A DNA stretch of 32,152 nt, taken from Bacteroidales bacterium. Its GTDB lineage: Bacteria; Bacteroidota; Bacteroidia; Bacteroidales; Paludibacteraceae. The stretch spans positions 1 to 32,152 of the forward strand of contig JALFZG010000078.1 in the NCBI GenBank assembly GCA_022784645.1. The letters run 5' to 3'. Position numbers and translations under genes: made by a program. The stretch's first letter is position 1. Each line of letters starts with the position of its first letter. Below the pieces are notes generated by a model, which searched no databases, was not told where the DNA came from, and saw nothing but the letters and a program-made list of their open reading frames with translations. This document shows, piece by piece, positions 7,805 to 16,336 of this stretch.

Positions 7805-9010
7805 CTACAATCCTTCAGAAAGGAACTTGCGAAGGTGGATATGCGTGATTCCCTCATGATTGGCCGAACGCAGCATTGGGGTGGCGGATATGACATATTT
7901 AGGATAGGCATCGCCTATGGCCTGCAATGATCCGAACTCGCGCATGAAAGTGGTGTCGCTGTCGATGAACCATGCAACCTGAACGTAAACACGTTGGTTA
8001 GGACGGGTGCAGACAAAATCTATTTCTCCGGCACGGAGCTGCCCTACCGTTACCGAGTAGCCGAGATGAATGAGATGATGATAGACTACGTTCTCCATAA
8101 CCTTCTCAATGTCGGATTGACGTTCGCCTCCTGCGATATAATTGCGCAAGCCGACATCGCCGAAATATGTCTTGCCGGTGGATTCGAGCAGTTTCTTGCC
8201 ATGAATGTCATAGCGTCCCACTGAAGCGGTAAGAAAAGACTCCTCAAAGAACGACATGTAGTTGAGGACAGCATTGGTGGAGATATCTACCCCCTGCGAC
8301 TTCATGTATTTGGCTATGTTGCTGGCGGAATTGAGCTTGCCTGTGGTGTCGGCAATGAAGCTGATGAGGTTGTGGAGGAAAGGGATATTGCGAATGCTGT
8401 GGCGTTCTATCACGTCTTTCAGCATGACGGTGTTGTAGATGCCCGAGAGGTATTCCCACACCCTGTCTTCGTCATCGATGCCGATGGTCATAAGGCCGGG
8501 AAGACCGCCATAGTTGAGGTATTTCCATAGCGAATCATCGTTGTCTGTGAGGTGATGGAACTGCAGAAACTCCATGTATGTAAGGCTCTGCACCAGAATC
8601 TGTTCGTATCTGCCTCCGAGCATCGTGCCCAGTTCGCCGGACAGCATCTTGGAGTTGCTGCCCGTGATGAGGATATCCACATTGTCTTCAGTGCGATAAC
8701 TTCTTACCGACTTTTCCCAGCCCTCAATGTCCTGCACCTCATCGATTAGGATATAGTTGTGTTTGTCAGGAACAAGACGTGCATCGATGTATGCATCAAG
8801 TTCGTCACAGTTTTGTATGAATCTGAACGAGCGTTTCTCCTTGTCTATGTATATTATGTTGGAGTTGGGCTCCTTCTCGTGTCGGGCGACAAAGTCTTTC
8901 ATGACGTAACTCTTGCCTACTCTTCGTTGACCGATGAGTACGATAATCTGCCCGCTGCCTAACCAAGAATCTATCTTATCAGCATAATAAGAACGTGATA
9001 TTACTTCCAT
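7805..9010 (-). CDS. AAA_14 / DUF4143 ATPase
   Basis: A 401-residue ATP-binding protein. Walker A GQRRVGKS is at residues 27-34, Walker B YILIDEVQDIEGW around 86-98, sensor LITGSNSKMLSGEL around 114-127, and the GRYEQILVQSLTYMEFLQFH linker are hallmarks of AAA_14. The C-terminal DUF4143 part contains the PD-(D/E)XK-like signature AGEIDFVCTRPNQRVYVQVAW near 340-360. Such genes are numerous in Bacteroidales genomes, usually as single-gene cassettes, and their function is unsettled. A second, distant member lies at 28425-29732. It is the only leftward gene between 1 and 20 kb and sits between remnants of sugar-transferase genes, which fits insertion as a cassette. Promoter and short tandem repeats lie just upstream at 9030-9110. 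Confidence 0.88.
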   Translation of the reverse strand: MEVISRSYYADKIDSWLGSGQIIVLIGQRRVGKSYVMKDFVARHEKEPNSNIIYIDKEKRSFRFIQNCDELDAYIDARLVPDKHNYILIDEVQDIEGWEKSVRSYRTEDNVDILITGSNSKMLSGELGTMLGGRYEQILVQSLTYMEFLQFHHLTDNDDSLWKYLNYGGLPGLMTIGIDDEDRVWEYLSGIYNTVMLKDVIERHSIRNIPFLHNLISFIADTTGKLNSASNIAKYMKSQGVDISTNAVLNYMSFFEESFLTASVGRYDIHGKKLLESTGKTYFGDVGLRNYIAGGERQSDIEKVMENVVYHHLIHLGYSVTVGQLRAGEIDFVCTRPNQRVYVQVAWFIDSDTTFMREFGSLQAIGDAYPKYVISATPMLRSANHEGITHIHLRKFLSEGL

Positions 9011-9029
9011 AATTATTGAATTTTGGGTG

Positions 9030-9118
9030 CAAAGATATAAATTTTATTTTATATACGCAACAAAAATGAAGAAAAAGTGAATTTTATTGTGTATAGAGAA
9101 TAAAAATGGTTCATTTTT
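9030..9118 (-). promoter_or_regulatory. Promoter region and 40-base tandem repeat upstream of the ATPase
   Basis: On the minus strand TATCTTTG (9030-9037) resembles a -7 box; a TTTG occurs 23 bases further upstream (9061-9064), a little too far for the best spacing. 9041-9080 and 9081-9120 look like two diverged 40-base units, both beginning ATTTTATT and both containing A5TG about 22-25 bases in. Confidence 0.45.
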
Positions 9119-9170
9119 TACTTAAATAACACATTATATATCCATAGCATTAACAACAAACTATCATAAA

Positions 9171-9680
9171 ATGAATAAACTCATAAAACGACTTTTTGAC
9201 ATTGTGGCAAGCGGCTGTGGGCTGCTTGTGCTGAGTCCGGTATTGCTCATTGTGGCGATATGGATTAAGTTGGATTCACCGGGACCTGTGTTCTACAGGC
9301 AGGTGCGTGTGGGGTATAAGAATAAGGACTTCCGCATCTTTAAGTTCCGCTCGATGAGGGTGGGTGCCGACAAGGGTAGTCTGGTAACTATTGGTGGTCG
9401 TGACCCTCGCGTGACGCGTTCGGGCTATTTCATCCGCAAGTACAAGCTCGATGAACTGCCGCAGCTGATCAATGTATTCATTGGCGACATGAGTCTTGTG
9501 GGCCCTCGTCCGGAAGTGCGCCACCAACGTGCACTACAAGCCCCTGCCTATGATGACGGCCTACAAAGCCCTCGGCTTCGACATAGCCAACTCCCCCAAC
9601 GCCTTCGCGTTCTTCGAAAACGAAATCACCCTCCCGCTCAACATCCGCATGAGCCCCGAAGACGTGCAGTACGTGATTGA
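9171..9680 (+). pseudogene. Polyprenyl-phosphate sugar transferase, truncated and chimeric
   Basis: The first ~116 codons are a typical bacterial sugar transferase (PglC/WcaJ C-terminal type): MNKLIKRLFDIVASGCG, one membrane helix, SPGPVFYRQVRVGYKNKDF, FKFRSMR, and the catalytic YKLDELPQLINVFIGDMSLVGPRPEVR including the Asp-Glu pair. Near 9517 the frame leaves the family abruptly; the remaining 53 residues are an out-of-frame reading of aminotransferase DNA. Family members have about 200 residues, so the last ~80 are missing. It would initiate a lipid-linked oligosaccharide if intact; activity is doubtful. It is separated from the leftward ATPase by 160 bases. Confidence 0.85.
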
Positions 9681-9711
9681 CAATCTCCTGGATATCCTCA
9701 ATGTCCTCTGA
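9517..9711 (+). pseudogene. C-terminal remnant of a DegT/DnrJ/EryC1/StrS aminotransferase
   Basis: In the frame ending at TGA 9709-9711 the residues TNVHYKPLPMMTAYKALGFD, then FFENEITLPLNIRMSPEDVQYVIDNLL, match the C-terminus of sugar-nucleotide aminotransferases. Nothing of the N-terminal ~330 residues is present. The join to the sugar transferase is at about 9514-9522 within GTGCGCCACC, so a deletion fused the front of one gene to the back of another in a different frame. PglC-acyltransferase-aminotransferase is a common order in such loci, which explains the deletion partners. Confidence 0.8.
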
Positions 9712-9940
9712 TATGACTATGCCCTCTGATATGACTATGCCCGAGAGAAACCAAGGTGCGCCCGACTTCATGGAGATTGGCTCTGAAAAGGCCGAGTTGA
9801 CCCAACGAGTGGCTGATTTCATAGAGATGGAGATGCGCTCTTGCAGCGCCTCCGTCTTTTCTCCAGAGTACGTTGCCCGCAGCCTCCAGATCTGCCTCAC
9901 GGATGCAGAAGCAGCTCTTCGCGCACTGAAGAAGCGCTAA
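9701..9940 (+). CDS. Small protein of unknown function after the aminotransferase remnant
   Basis: About 79 residues from ATG 9701, overlapping the aminotransferase stop by 11 bases; two other in-frame ATGs (9713, 9719…) lie in an 18-base tandem duplication around CTCTGATATGACTATGCC. The body MEIGSEKAELTQRVADFIEMEM… FSPEYVARSLQICLTDAEAALRALKKR is helical, and the SPEYVARSL…SDAEAAL-like segment could be a small winged helix, but I do not recognise a family. The stop TAA lies in GCGCTAAAGC, the first unit of a short TTCCA-hairpin repeat. It probably survived as the last gene of the old operon. Confidence 0.5.
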   Translation: MSSDMTMPSDMTMPERNQGAPDFMEIGSEKAELTQRVADFIEMEMRSCSASVFSPEYVARSLQICLTDAEAALRALKKR

Positions 9941-9975
9941 AGCAGAGCGCTTCGAGCGTTCCAAAGATTTTTATA
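9938..9975 (+). repeat. Short TTCCA-hairpin unit
   Basis: From the stop codon: an AGCGC…GAGCGCTTCGAGCGTTCCA hairpin unit, then AAAGATTTTTAT exactly as at the end of the 4887-5350 array. Same strand as the gene it follows. Confidence 0.75.
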
Positions 9976-9991
9976 GACACCAATTTTATTA

Positions 9992-10026
9992 AGCCGTACT
10001 TGAGTTTTGCAGACTCAGGTACGGCT
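9992..10026 (+). terminator. Array-end hairpin, copy 2
   Basis: AGCCGTACTTGAGT (9992-10005) pairs with ACTCAGGTACGGCT (10013-10026), loop of seven, followed by ATTTTGT. Same structure as 5362-5395: one C-G pair has become T-A and one T-G has become C-G, so pairing is preserved. Confidence 0.8.
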
Positions 10027-10039
10027 ATTTTGTAATTTC

Positions 10040-10125
10040 TAATTAGCAAAAAGAAAAAATAAATTACTATTATCGAAAAATATTGATTCGCAATTTTGCT
10101 AATTAAAAAATAATTACTACCTTTG
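10040..10125 (+). promoter_or_regulatory. HigBA promoter with candidate operator
   Basis: Promoter: TTTG 10095-10098 and TACCTTTG 10118-10125, 19 bases apart. A perfect 12-base inverted repeat, TAATTAGCAAAA at 10040-10051 and TTTTGCTAATTA at 10094-10105, has its right arm on the -33 box. This is where an autorepressing HigA would be expected to bind (inference). Confidence 0.65.
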
Positions 10126-10155
10126 CATAGTTTTTCGTCATAATCCCGCAAATAT

Positions 10156-10482
10156 ATGCATGTAACATCCGATAATGAGGCTCTTTGGGAACTCTACACA
10201 ACAGGTGATTCAAAGAATAAGCGGTAAAAAAGACTACCCAAATCTACCGTGAGAGGATTCGTAAAAGCTGTTACTATTTTCAAGCAGATAAAGCGCATTG
10301 AAGATTTGTACCAACACAAAGGGTTGAACTACGAAAGAATGAAAGGCGACCTGAAGGATTATGAAAGCGTAAGATGCGATTTAAGATACAGATTAATATT
10401 CAAAAGCAGTCCGCTTGAGAATGAAATCATAATAACTAAAGTTGAACTTTTGGAAATTACAGATCACTATGGCAAACTTTGA
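10156..10482 (+). pseudogene. higB: HigB/RelE-type toxin with in-frame nonsense codon
   Basis: From ATG 10156 the protein reads MHVTSDNEALWELYTTGDSKNKR, a TAA at 10225-10227, then in the same frame KRLPKSTVRGFVKAVTIFKQIKRIEDLYQHKGLNYERMKGD… RLIFKSS… EITDHYG. This is a complete HigB-like ribosome-dependent mRNase of ~108 residues apart from the stop, which occupies a place where a Tyr codon (TAT/TAC) would fit. Translation could restart at GTG 10249, but the product would lack the first strand and helix. The toxin is therefore probably dead, while the downstream HigA overlaps its end by 14 bases and appears intact. Confidence 0.8.
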
Positions 10483-11581
10483 TTTTTCTGGGACTACTCC
10501 TTTCGAAGCTATCCATGTAGGAAGCTACATCAAAGACGAATTGGAAGCTCGTAATATGCAACAAAAAGAATTGGCTAAGTTGACCGGTATTCACACTTCC
10601 GTATTGAACGATATCATCAAAGGCAAGAGAGATTTGACCGCTGAACATTCCGTTTTGATAGGCAAGGCTCTTGGAATAGATGAGGCGTTCTTTTATGATT
10701 TGCAGAAACAGTATGACTTAGATAGAGCCCGCTTGTCAGAACGTGTGGCTCAGCAGGCAGCTGCTATCGCTATTTGGAATATTCTGAAAGATTTTATATC
10801 AGAAAAGTTCTTCAAAAAGGTAGGTGTTATCACTTCTGATATTAAGATAGATGTGGAGAATATATTCAAGGTTTTTGGGGTTAACAACCTGGATGATTTT
10901 TTGGTTCTAAAAGAACAGGAGGCAAGGTTAGTTTATTACAAGAAATCAGCCATGTTGGCAACCAACGAAAAGGACTTATTCTCTTGGAAGTACTACTGCA
11001 TGTATTTGGCAAAACAAAGAATGCTGGAAAAAGCATTTGATAAAAGTAATATTACGACCGTTTGCAATGAACTGAACACCATTTTTGCAGAAAACCAAGA
11101 CGTTATAGAGCGAACAAAAGAAACTTGCACTAACTACGGCATAAAGTTTTTGATTGTAAAGAAAGAGGGACAGGTTCCGATAGATGGTATGAGTTTCTGG
11201 CAAGGGGATAATCCCACAATTGTGCTGACGTTGAGAAGGGCTACTATTGATAACTTTGCCTTTGCGATAATGCATGAGTTGGGGCATTTGCAGTTGCACT
11301 TAGATGAAGGTGAGAAGTTATTTATTAATGTTCAAGAAGAAGGGCTCAGCAACAGGTATGAGTACGAAGCTGACGATTTTGCAAAGAATCACCTAATCCC
11401 TGCGGAAAAATGGAGACTTTTTTCGCAAACAACTAAAAACATTTCGCCTTATCAAATTAAACCATACATCATGAGATTTGCAGAAGAGAATGGTATCAAT
11501 CCGCAAATTGTATCCGGTAGATACATGCATGAGGCTCACTTTTATAAAATGAGCTCAACATTCACAAAAAGCATCAATTAG
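10469..11581 (+). CDS. higA: HigA-type antitoxin fused to an ImmA/IrrE metallopeptidase domain
   Basis: A 370-residue protein. Residues ~18-75 form an XRE helix-turn-helix (VGSYIKDELEARNMQQKELAKLTGIHTSVLNDIIKGKRDLTAEHSVLIGKAL is the canonical layout). The C-terminal half has AIMHELGHLQLH with HELGH at 269-273 and NRYEYEADDFAKNHLIP, the third zinc-ligand helix of ImmA/IrrE. In Bacteroidales this fused form is the usual partner of HigB. I start at ATG 10469 (MANFDFSG), which overlaps the toxin stop; the upstream TTG is unlikely. It is expected to repress its own promoter and, by family analogy, to have or have had a protease function. With the toxin interrupted it may persist as an orphan regulator. 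Confidence 0.88.
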   Translation: MANFDFSGTTPFEAIHVGSYIKDELEARNMQQKELAKLTGIHTSVLNDIIKGKRDLTAEHSVLIGKALGIDEAFFYDLQKQYDLDRARLSERVAQQAAAIAIWNILKDFISEKFFKKVGVITSDIKIDVENIFKVFGVNNLDDFLVLKEQEARLVYYKKSAMLATNEKDLFSWKYYCMYLAKQRMLEKAFDKSNITTVCNELNTIFAENQDVIERTKETCTNYGIKFLIVKKEGQVPIDGMSFWQGDNPTIVLTLRRATIDNFAFAIMHELGHLQLHLDEGEKLFINVQEEGLSNRYEYEADDFAKNHLIPAEKWRLFSQTTKNISPYQIKPYIMRFAEENGINPQIVSGRYMHEAHFYKMSSTFTKSIN

Positions 11582-11814
11582 TTGATACATCTTCGGTTGG
11601 CCTTCTTTCGAAAACTCGTTTTTTCCGTTTGCTAGAATTTTGAAATTCTAAACTATATTGCGCAATGAGACTGATTGTTGCCATCAAGCAGTTCGTATGC
11701 TTCCTCTTCTGGCCGCAAAGACCGGATAAGGGGAGGTACAATGATCTGGACCAAAAATCATAACATAATCGCATTGACAAGAGAGAAGTCTCGTTTGTCG
11801 TAATGGCCTATACA
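11582..11814 (+). other. Intergenic stretch, no supported gene
   Basis: The only thing seen is a 32-codon frame at 11665-11763 (MRLIVAIKQFVCFLFWPQRP… ending DQKS) with a short hydrophobic start. It could be a small membrane peptide or the remnant of a longer gene; I recognise no family and found no promoter. Confidence 0.25.
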
Positions 11815-11854
11815 ACAAAGTCCGCTGAGAGTAATCGCTCTCAGCGGACTTTGT
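11815..11854 (+). terminator. Long perfect hairpin between HigA and the helicase
   Basis: ACAAAGTCCGCTGAGAG and CTCTCAGCGGACTTTGT form 17 uninterrupted pairs with a six-base loop TAATCG. There is no long T tract, so it may be a bidirectional terminator or a processed 3' end. Confidence 0.7.
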
Positions 11855-11970
11855 GTGTTAAATATCTTCTGTCGCCTTAACCTGAGCCATCCTTCGCCAT
11901 GCGCCCACTACTTCTTTCATCGCACTATAGGGAAGCCGGCAATAAAAAATTAGGGAATTTTGTTCTTTTA

Positions 11971-12002
11971 TTTGCGTATTTCGGGAAAAAGCAGTACCTT
12001 TG
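11971..12002 (+). promoter_or_regulatory. Promoter of the SNF2 helicase gene
   Basis: TTTG 11971-11974 and TACCTTTG 11995-12002 with 20 bases between; the intervening GGGAAAAAGCAG is nearly identical to the promoter at 23946-23977. It predicts a ~235-base untranslated leader before ATG 12246. Confidence 0.75.
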
Positions 12003-12119
12003 CAGGCGATTTACAAACAGGCGGAAAATCGGTGACAATCACAAATAAATCGAATAATGATACAGCACTCATGAAGACGTAATTCTTCTGTTCATTTTAT
12101 TTTGGGTGCCAACCCTTTG

Positions 12120-12240
12120 AACGTGCGCCCCCTCTCCCTCTAAACAGGGGGAGACAGGAGGCCTTTAGAACGCGCGCCAGCGCAATTGTAACAGCTCCGT
12201 AGGAGTCTCTGGAATCGCGCCTTAGGCGCATAATCCCTTA
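12120..12240 (-). repeat. Degenerate hairpin-array units in the helicase leader
   Basis: Contains GAACGCGCGCCAGCGCAATTG, CTCCGTAGGAG and TCGCGCCTTAGGCGC, which are array-like hairpins in minus orientation with decayed GGAAC linkers. This is the one array located before a gene rather than after a stop codon. Confidence 0.5.
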
Positions 12241-12245
12241 TATAT

Positions 12246-15200
12246 ATGGACTTTTCAAAATATCACTTTCTTTTCAACCCCAAGCAAAACAAACATGCCC
12301 AAACGCTCCTGCTCTGCCTCTACTACGCAGAGGAAATTACCTCTGACATGATAAAGACCATGAGCAAATATTTGAGCATTCCCCAAAATAGTTTATACGC
12401 TGATTTAGAGGAACTTTGCGAGAAAGACTGGTTGGAGGAATACTATCCGGACTATCGCTATTTTACTGCCTATAGGGTGGCTTCGTATCACTTTTTCCCG
12501 TTTGCAGTAGCTGCCCTTGAGTGCCAAAAGAAGGAGCTCGAGAAGATGGAGCGCATGAAGCTCAAACGGTCGGATAATGCCACACTTCTATGGAAGATTG
12601 CGGAATGCATCCATCGGGGAGAGAAGGATATAGCATCGAAAGTGGACATTCCATTTTTAGGTCCATATGCCTATCAATACTTGATGTTCTTGGAGGAGGA
12701 CTGCGGTATGGAGGGCTATGCTTTGCGTTTCAACGATGAATCGTTTTTTGATTACATTTCTACCCGAACGAATATCATCATCAATGGGGACTCCTATTCT
12801 GGTCAAGCCGATTTTTACCGGTCGCTGGCTGACCAATATTACAAGCTGCACCCCTCATACAAATCCTTTCTCCGAGACAACGTCTATAATCAAATTGAGG
12901 TCATGCGATTTCTGCTGACCCTGCAAACGAAGCCCCTCACCTTGGGTATCAAACACGAATATCCATTGACTGCCGTAGAGGCCATAAAAGCCTTATACAA
13001 AGGCGATTACGAGGGTGCACTATCGCTCTTTGAGAATAGTTTGAAACTGCGGAACAAGCATGCTAAAGAGAAAAATATTTTCAACAATCCCATCTTTGCT
13101 TTTTATCTGATTTTGGCTTATAAAAAATGCCCATCCGTCAAAATCCAAACCAAGATAACGCAATACCTCAGCAAAAAAATCGTTCAGGAGGATACCCGCT
13201 TGCAGCCCTCTGCATTGCTCGCGCAATATCTTGGCAACCCCGATAATATCAAGGATATCCAAAAGCGATTGGATGCCATCCGAAAAACGCGTTATCCTTC
13301 TGTGCATGCGTTATGCAATATCATCGCGGGCTATTATGGGTTGAAAACGACCCCCTACAAGCCCGTTTCGCCCTTGTTAGCCCTCGAATATGGGGCTGTA
13401 AGCGGTATGAATCAGGAAGAGCTGGAGGCTCTGGAGAAACAGGTGGGAGGCAAAGCTATTATGCCTTCTTTCGGCCGAATAGAGCAATGGGAAGGGATGC
13501 TCAAGGAGGTGGAGTTATTACTCAATAGCAACCTTTCTGGAGGAGCTGAATCCGCTGATAATCAACGTTCTGAGCGCATTGCTTACTTCCTCAATCGCTT
13601 TTCTGCTTATTGGGGCGGACATGAGGTTACAGTGAGGTTGCAAACGCGATTGCTCAACGGCAGTTGGGGAGCGGGAAAGAAGATATCCATGGAAAACTTC
13701 TTATCCTGCCAATACGCATGTATGGACGAGACCGATAAGCAAGTGGCTACTGCATGTAAGGGGTTAAAGACAGGTTCTATTTTGCTGCTCGAAACGATTC
13801 TTCCGTATTTGATTGGCACCAATCGTCTCTATGGAGGAACCCGTGCGCCATACTATCCCATCGAGGTCATAAAAGTGGAGCCATTCGTATCCATCAGCAA
13901 GGATAAGAAGGGTTTAAAAATTGCCACCAACGTACCCGAATCGGCCATTGCAAGCAATACGCTGATGCATTATGAGATTGTAAATGACGGCCGGATTGAG
14001 ATGTTCAACCTGACCAATATTCAGAAAACGCTGCTCAAATCGCTCACCCAGTTGCCCGTTATCCCCCGGGAGGCAGAGGAGCGACTGCAACCGCTGCTCG
14101 CAATGGTGGGTAAGTATCTGGAGGTCCACTCCGAACTGATTGAGGGAGGTTCTTCACTTGAGAACGTCAAAGGCGATCCTGCGGTTCACGTAAAAATCAA
14201 CCCGTGCAGCAATGGCAACTATCAGTTGCGCTTCTCTGTGCGGCCGCTTCCAAATGGTACGCAGGAATTCTTCCCAGGCACTGCCCCCAAGGTGATATAC
14301 GATGAATGCGAGGGAAAACGCGTACAGGTTACCCGTCATTTGAGTGCAGAGAGGGCGTTTTTCAAGACCCTGTCTGACTTCTGCAACGAGGAGTTGGAAA
14401 CGATTGCGTTAGAGGACCTTAGCCCTACTGACAGAGGCGGGCAGAGTGAGTCACTTACGCTCAATCCAATGCAGCTCTTAGCGCTCACACAATGGAGTCA
14501 GGAGCAGCAGGAAGGGTATTTGCTCGAATGGCCGGAAGGAAAGAAAATCAAGGTAATGAATGTGTCGAATGCTCGCATTGATATTCGCAAAAGTAGTGAT
14601 TATCAGTGGTTTGAAGCAGAAGGCGAGGTTCAGTATGGCAATACCGACAAGCTCTCTATAGAGGCCCTGATGGTCTTGATTGGCGATGGTCGCCTAATCG
14701 GCAATTACCTGCAGATTGACGATGAGCATTACCTATGTCTTACGGATATGCTCCGGAAGCAAATCACCCGATTGGAGGCCGCTTCTATGAAACAGAGAAA
14801 CGGGCTGGTAATCTCCAAGTTCAATATAGGAATGCTGGCCGACCTGCTCCAGTCATCGCAGATTGAGGTAACGGCTGACGACCATTTGCGGGAGTTAGAG
14901 AACCGTATCAACGAGTCGCAACATCTCCAACCGCGCGTTCCTCAAGCGCTCAATGCCGTACTGCGTGACTATCAAATTGAGGGCTTCCAATGGATGATCC
15001 GACTCGATCATTGGGGGGCAGGCGCATGTTTGGCTGATGATATGGGTCTTGGTAAAACGCTTCAAGCCATTGCGTTTGTCCTCTATAAGCAAGACCAAGG
15101 GCCATCGCTTGTGGTATGTCCGGCATCGGTGGTGATGAACTGGCGAAACGAGCTCGCGCGCTTTGCGCCTACCCTCAATGTCTTCGTGCTCAATGCAGAA

Positions 15201-16304
15201 TCGAACCGCAAGGAGGTGATTGAGCAGGCTGCTGAAGGTGATGTGGTGCTCTCTACGTATGGATTGCTCGCGTTTGAAGACGCTAACCTGCTCCAGAAGC
15301 AGTGGAATGTGGTTTGCCTTGACGAAGCCCATACTATTAAGAACCGCAACACCCGCACCTCCGGTTCGGCTATGAAGCTACTATCGCGCTCGCGAATCAT
15401 CCTCACCGGTACGCCCGTGCAGAACTACCTCAGCGAACTATGGAACCTCATGCAGTTTCTCAACCCCGGCTTACTCGGGTCGTTTGAGGTGTTCAACAAG
15501 CGCTTTGGAGCTGATGCGGAAGGACAAATGAAACTGCTTAAACGGATAGTGCAACCTTTTGTGCTGAGACGTACGAAGACTGAGGTGCTCGCGGAGTTGC
15601 CAGAGAAAACCGATATCGTGCGATTTGTGCAGCTTTCTGACCATGAGATGCTCGTATATGAGACCATGCGCAAGTTGATAAAAAAAGAGCTCGATATGCA
15701 AACTAAAGTCAACGTAAGTGTGCTCGCGCAAATCACCAAATTGCGGCAAGCAGCTTGCTCCATGGCGCTCGTTCAGGAGCAATGGAAAGGGGAAACGAGT
15801 AAGATTCAGGAACTGCTTTTGCTTATCGATGAAATTATTTCAGGAGGAAACAAGGTGCTGATTTTCAGCCAGTTCACCAGTTTCTTAGATATGGTTAATC
15901 AAGCGCTTGAGCAAAAAGGAGTAGCTTATTATTATCTGAATGGCAGCACGCCCATTGCCAAACGAAACGAGATGGTGCAGGCGTTTCAGAAAGGCGGCAA
16001 ACCGGTGTTTGTGGTGAGCTTGAAAGCCGGTGGTTTGGGACTGAATCTCACCGGTGCGAATTATGTCATTCACTTGGACCCATGGTGGAATCCCGCCATC
16101 GAACAACAAGCAACGGATCGTGCGTATCGCATTGGACAGAAGCAGAACGTTACGGTCTATCATCTTATTGCTGCACACACCATCGAAGAAAAGATTTTAC
16201 GCATGCACGAGAGCAAACGCAAACTCTCCGATGCCTTCCTCGAAGGAGCCGACACTGCCAAAGCCATCTCAATTGCCGACCTCAAAGCCCTCTGCACCCA
16301 ATAA
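12246..16304 (+). CDS. Large SNF2-family DEAD/DEAH helicase-like ATPase
   Basis: A 1352-residue protein. Residues 1 to ~900 have no motif I recognise; they are helical, with a possible repeat-like region at 200-450. From about 903 a complete SNF2 engine follows: LRDYQIEGFQWM, Walker A DDMGLGKT (about 930-937), VVCPASVVMNW, DEAH box CLDEAHTIKN (~1024-1033), LTGTPVQNYLSELWNLMQFLNPG, then the second RecA domain with KVLIFSQFTSFLDM, SLKAGGLGLNLTGANYVIHLDPWWNP and TDRAYRIGQ near 1290. It should be a double-stranded DNA translocase. Large SNF2 proteins of this form occur as solitary Bacteroidales genes and in some phage-defence systems; no partner gene is adjacent here. It has its own promoter and a long leader, and inverted-repeat copy B follows 32 bases after the stop. 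Confidence 0.92.
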   Translation: MDFSKYHFLFNPKQNKHAQTLLLCLYYAEEITSDMIKTMSKYLSIPQNSLYADLEELCEKDWLEEYYPDYRYFTAYRVASYHFFPFAVAALECQKKELEKMERMKLKRSDNATLLWKIAECIHRGEKDIASKVDIPFLGPYAYQYLMFLEEDCGMEGYALRFNDESFFDYISTRTNIIINGDSYSGQADFYRSLADQYYKLHPSYKSFLRDNVYNQIEVMRFLLTLQTKPLTLGIKHEYPLTAVEAIKALYKGDYEGALSLFENSLKLRNKHAKEKNIFNNPIFAFYLILAYKKCPSVKIQTKITQYLSKKIVQEDTRLQPSALLAQYLGNPDNIKDIQKRLDAIRKTRYPSVHALCNIIAGYYGLKTTPYKPVSPLLALEYGAVSGMNQEELEALEKQVGGKAIMPSFGRIEQWEGMLKEVELLLNSNLSGGAESADNQRSERIAYFLNRFSAYWGGHEVTVRLQTRLLNGSWGAGKKISMENFLSCQYACMDETDKQVATACKGLKTGSILLLETILPYLIGTNRLYGGTRAPYYPIEVIKVEPFVSISKDKKGLKIATNVPESAIASNTLMHYEIVNDGRIEMFNLTNIQKTLLKSLTQLPVIPREAEERLQPLLAMVGKYLEVHSELIEGGSSLENVKGDPAVHVKINPCSNGNYQLRFSVRPLPNGTQEFFPGTAPKVIYDECEGKRVQVTRHLSAERAFFKTLSDFCNEELETIALEDLSPTDRGGQSESLTLNPMQLLALTQWSQEQQEGYLLEWPEGKKIKVMNVSNARIDIRKSSDYQWFEAEGEVQYGNTDKLSIEALMVLIGDGRLIGNYLQIDDEHYLCLTDMLRKQITRLEAASMKQRNGLVISKFNIGMLADLLQSSQIEVTADDHLRELENRINESQHLQPRVPQALNAVLRDYQIEGFQWMIRLDHWGAGACLADDMGLGKTLQAIAFVLYKQDQGPSLVVCPASVVMNWRNELARFAPTLNVFVLNAESNRKEVIEQAAEGDVVLSTYGLLAFEDANLLQKQWNVVCLDEAHTIKNRNTRTSGSAMKLLSRSRIILTGTPVQNYLSELWNLMQFLNPGLLGSFEVFNKRFGADAEGQMKLLKRIVQPFVLRRTKTEVLAELPEKTDIVRFVQLSDHEMLVYETMRKLIKKELDMQTKVNVSVLAQITKLRQAACSMALVQEQWKGETSKIQELLLLIDEIISGGNKVLIFSQFTSFLDMVNQALEQKGVAYYYLNGSTPIAKRNEMVQAFQKGGKPVFVVSLKAGGLGLNLTGANYVIHLDPWWNPAIEQQATDRAYRIGQKQNVTVYHLIAAHTIEEKILRMHESKRKLSDAFLEGADTAKAISIADLKALCTQ

Positions 16305-16336
16305 TCCGTATCCGTCCGATACTGCTTCCGCAACAA

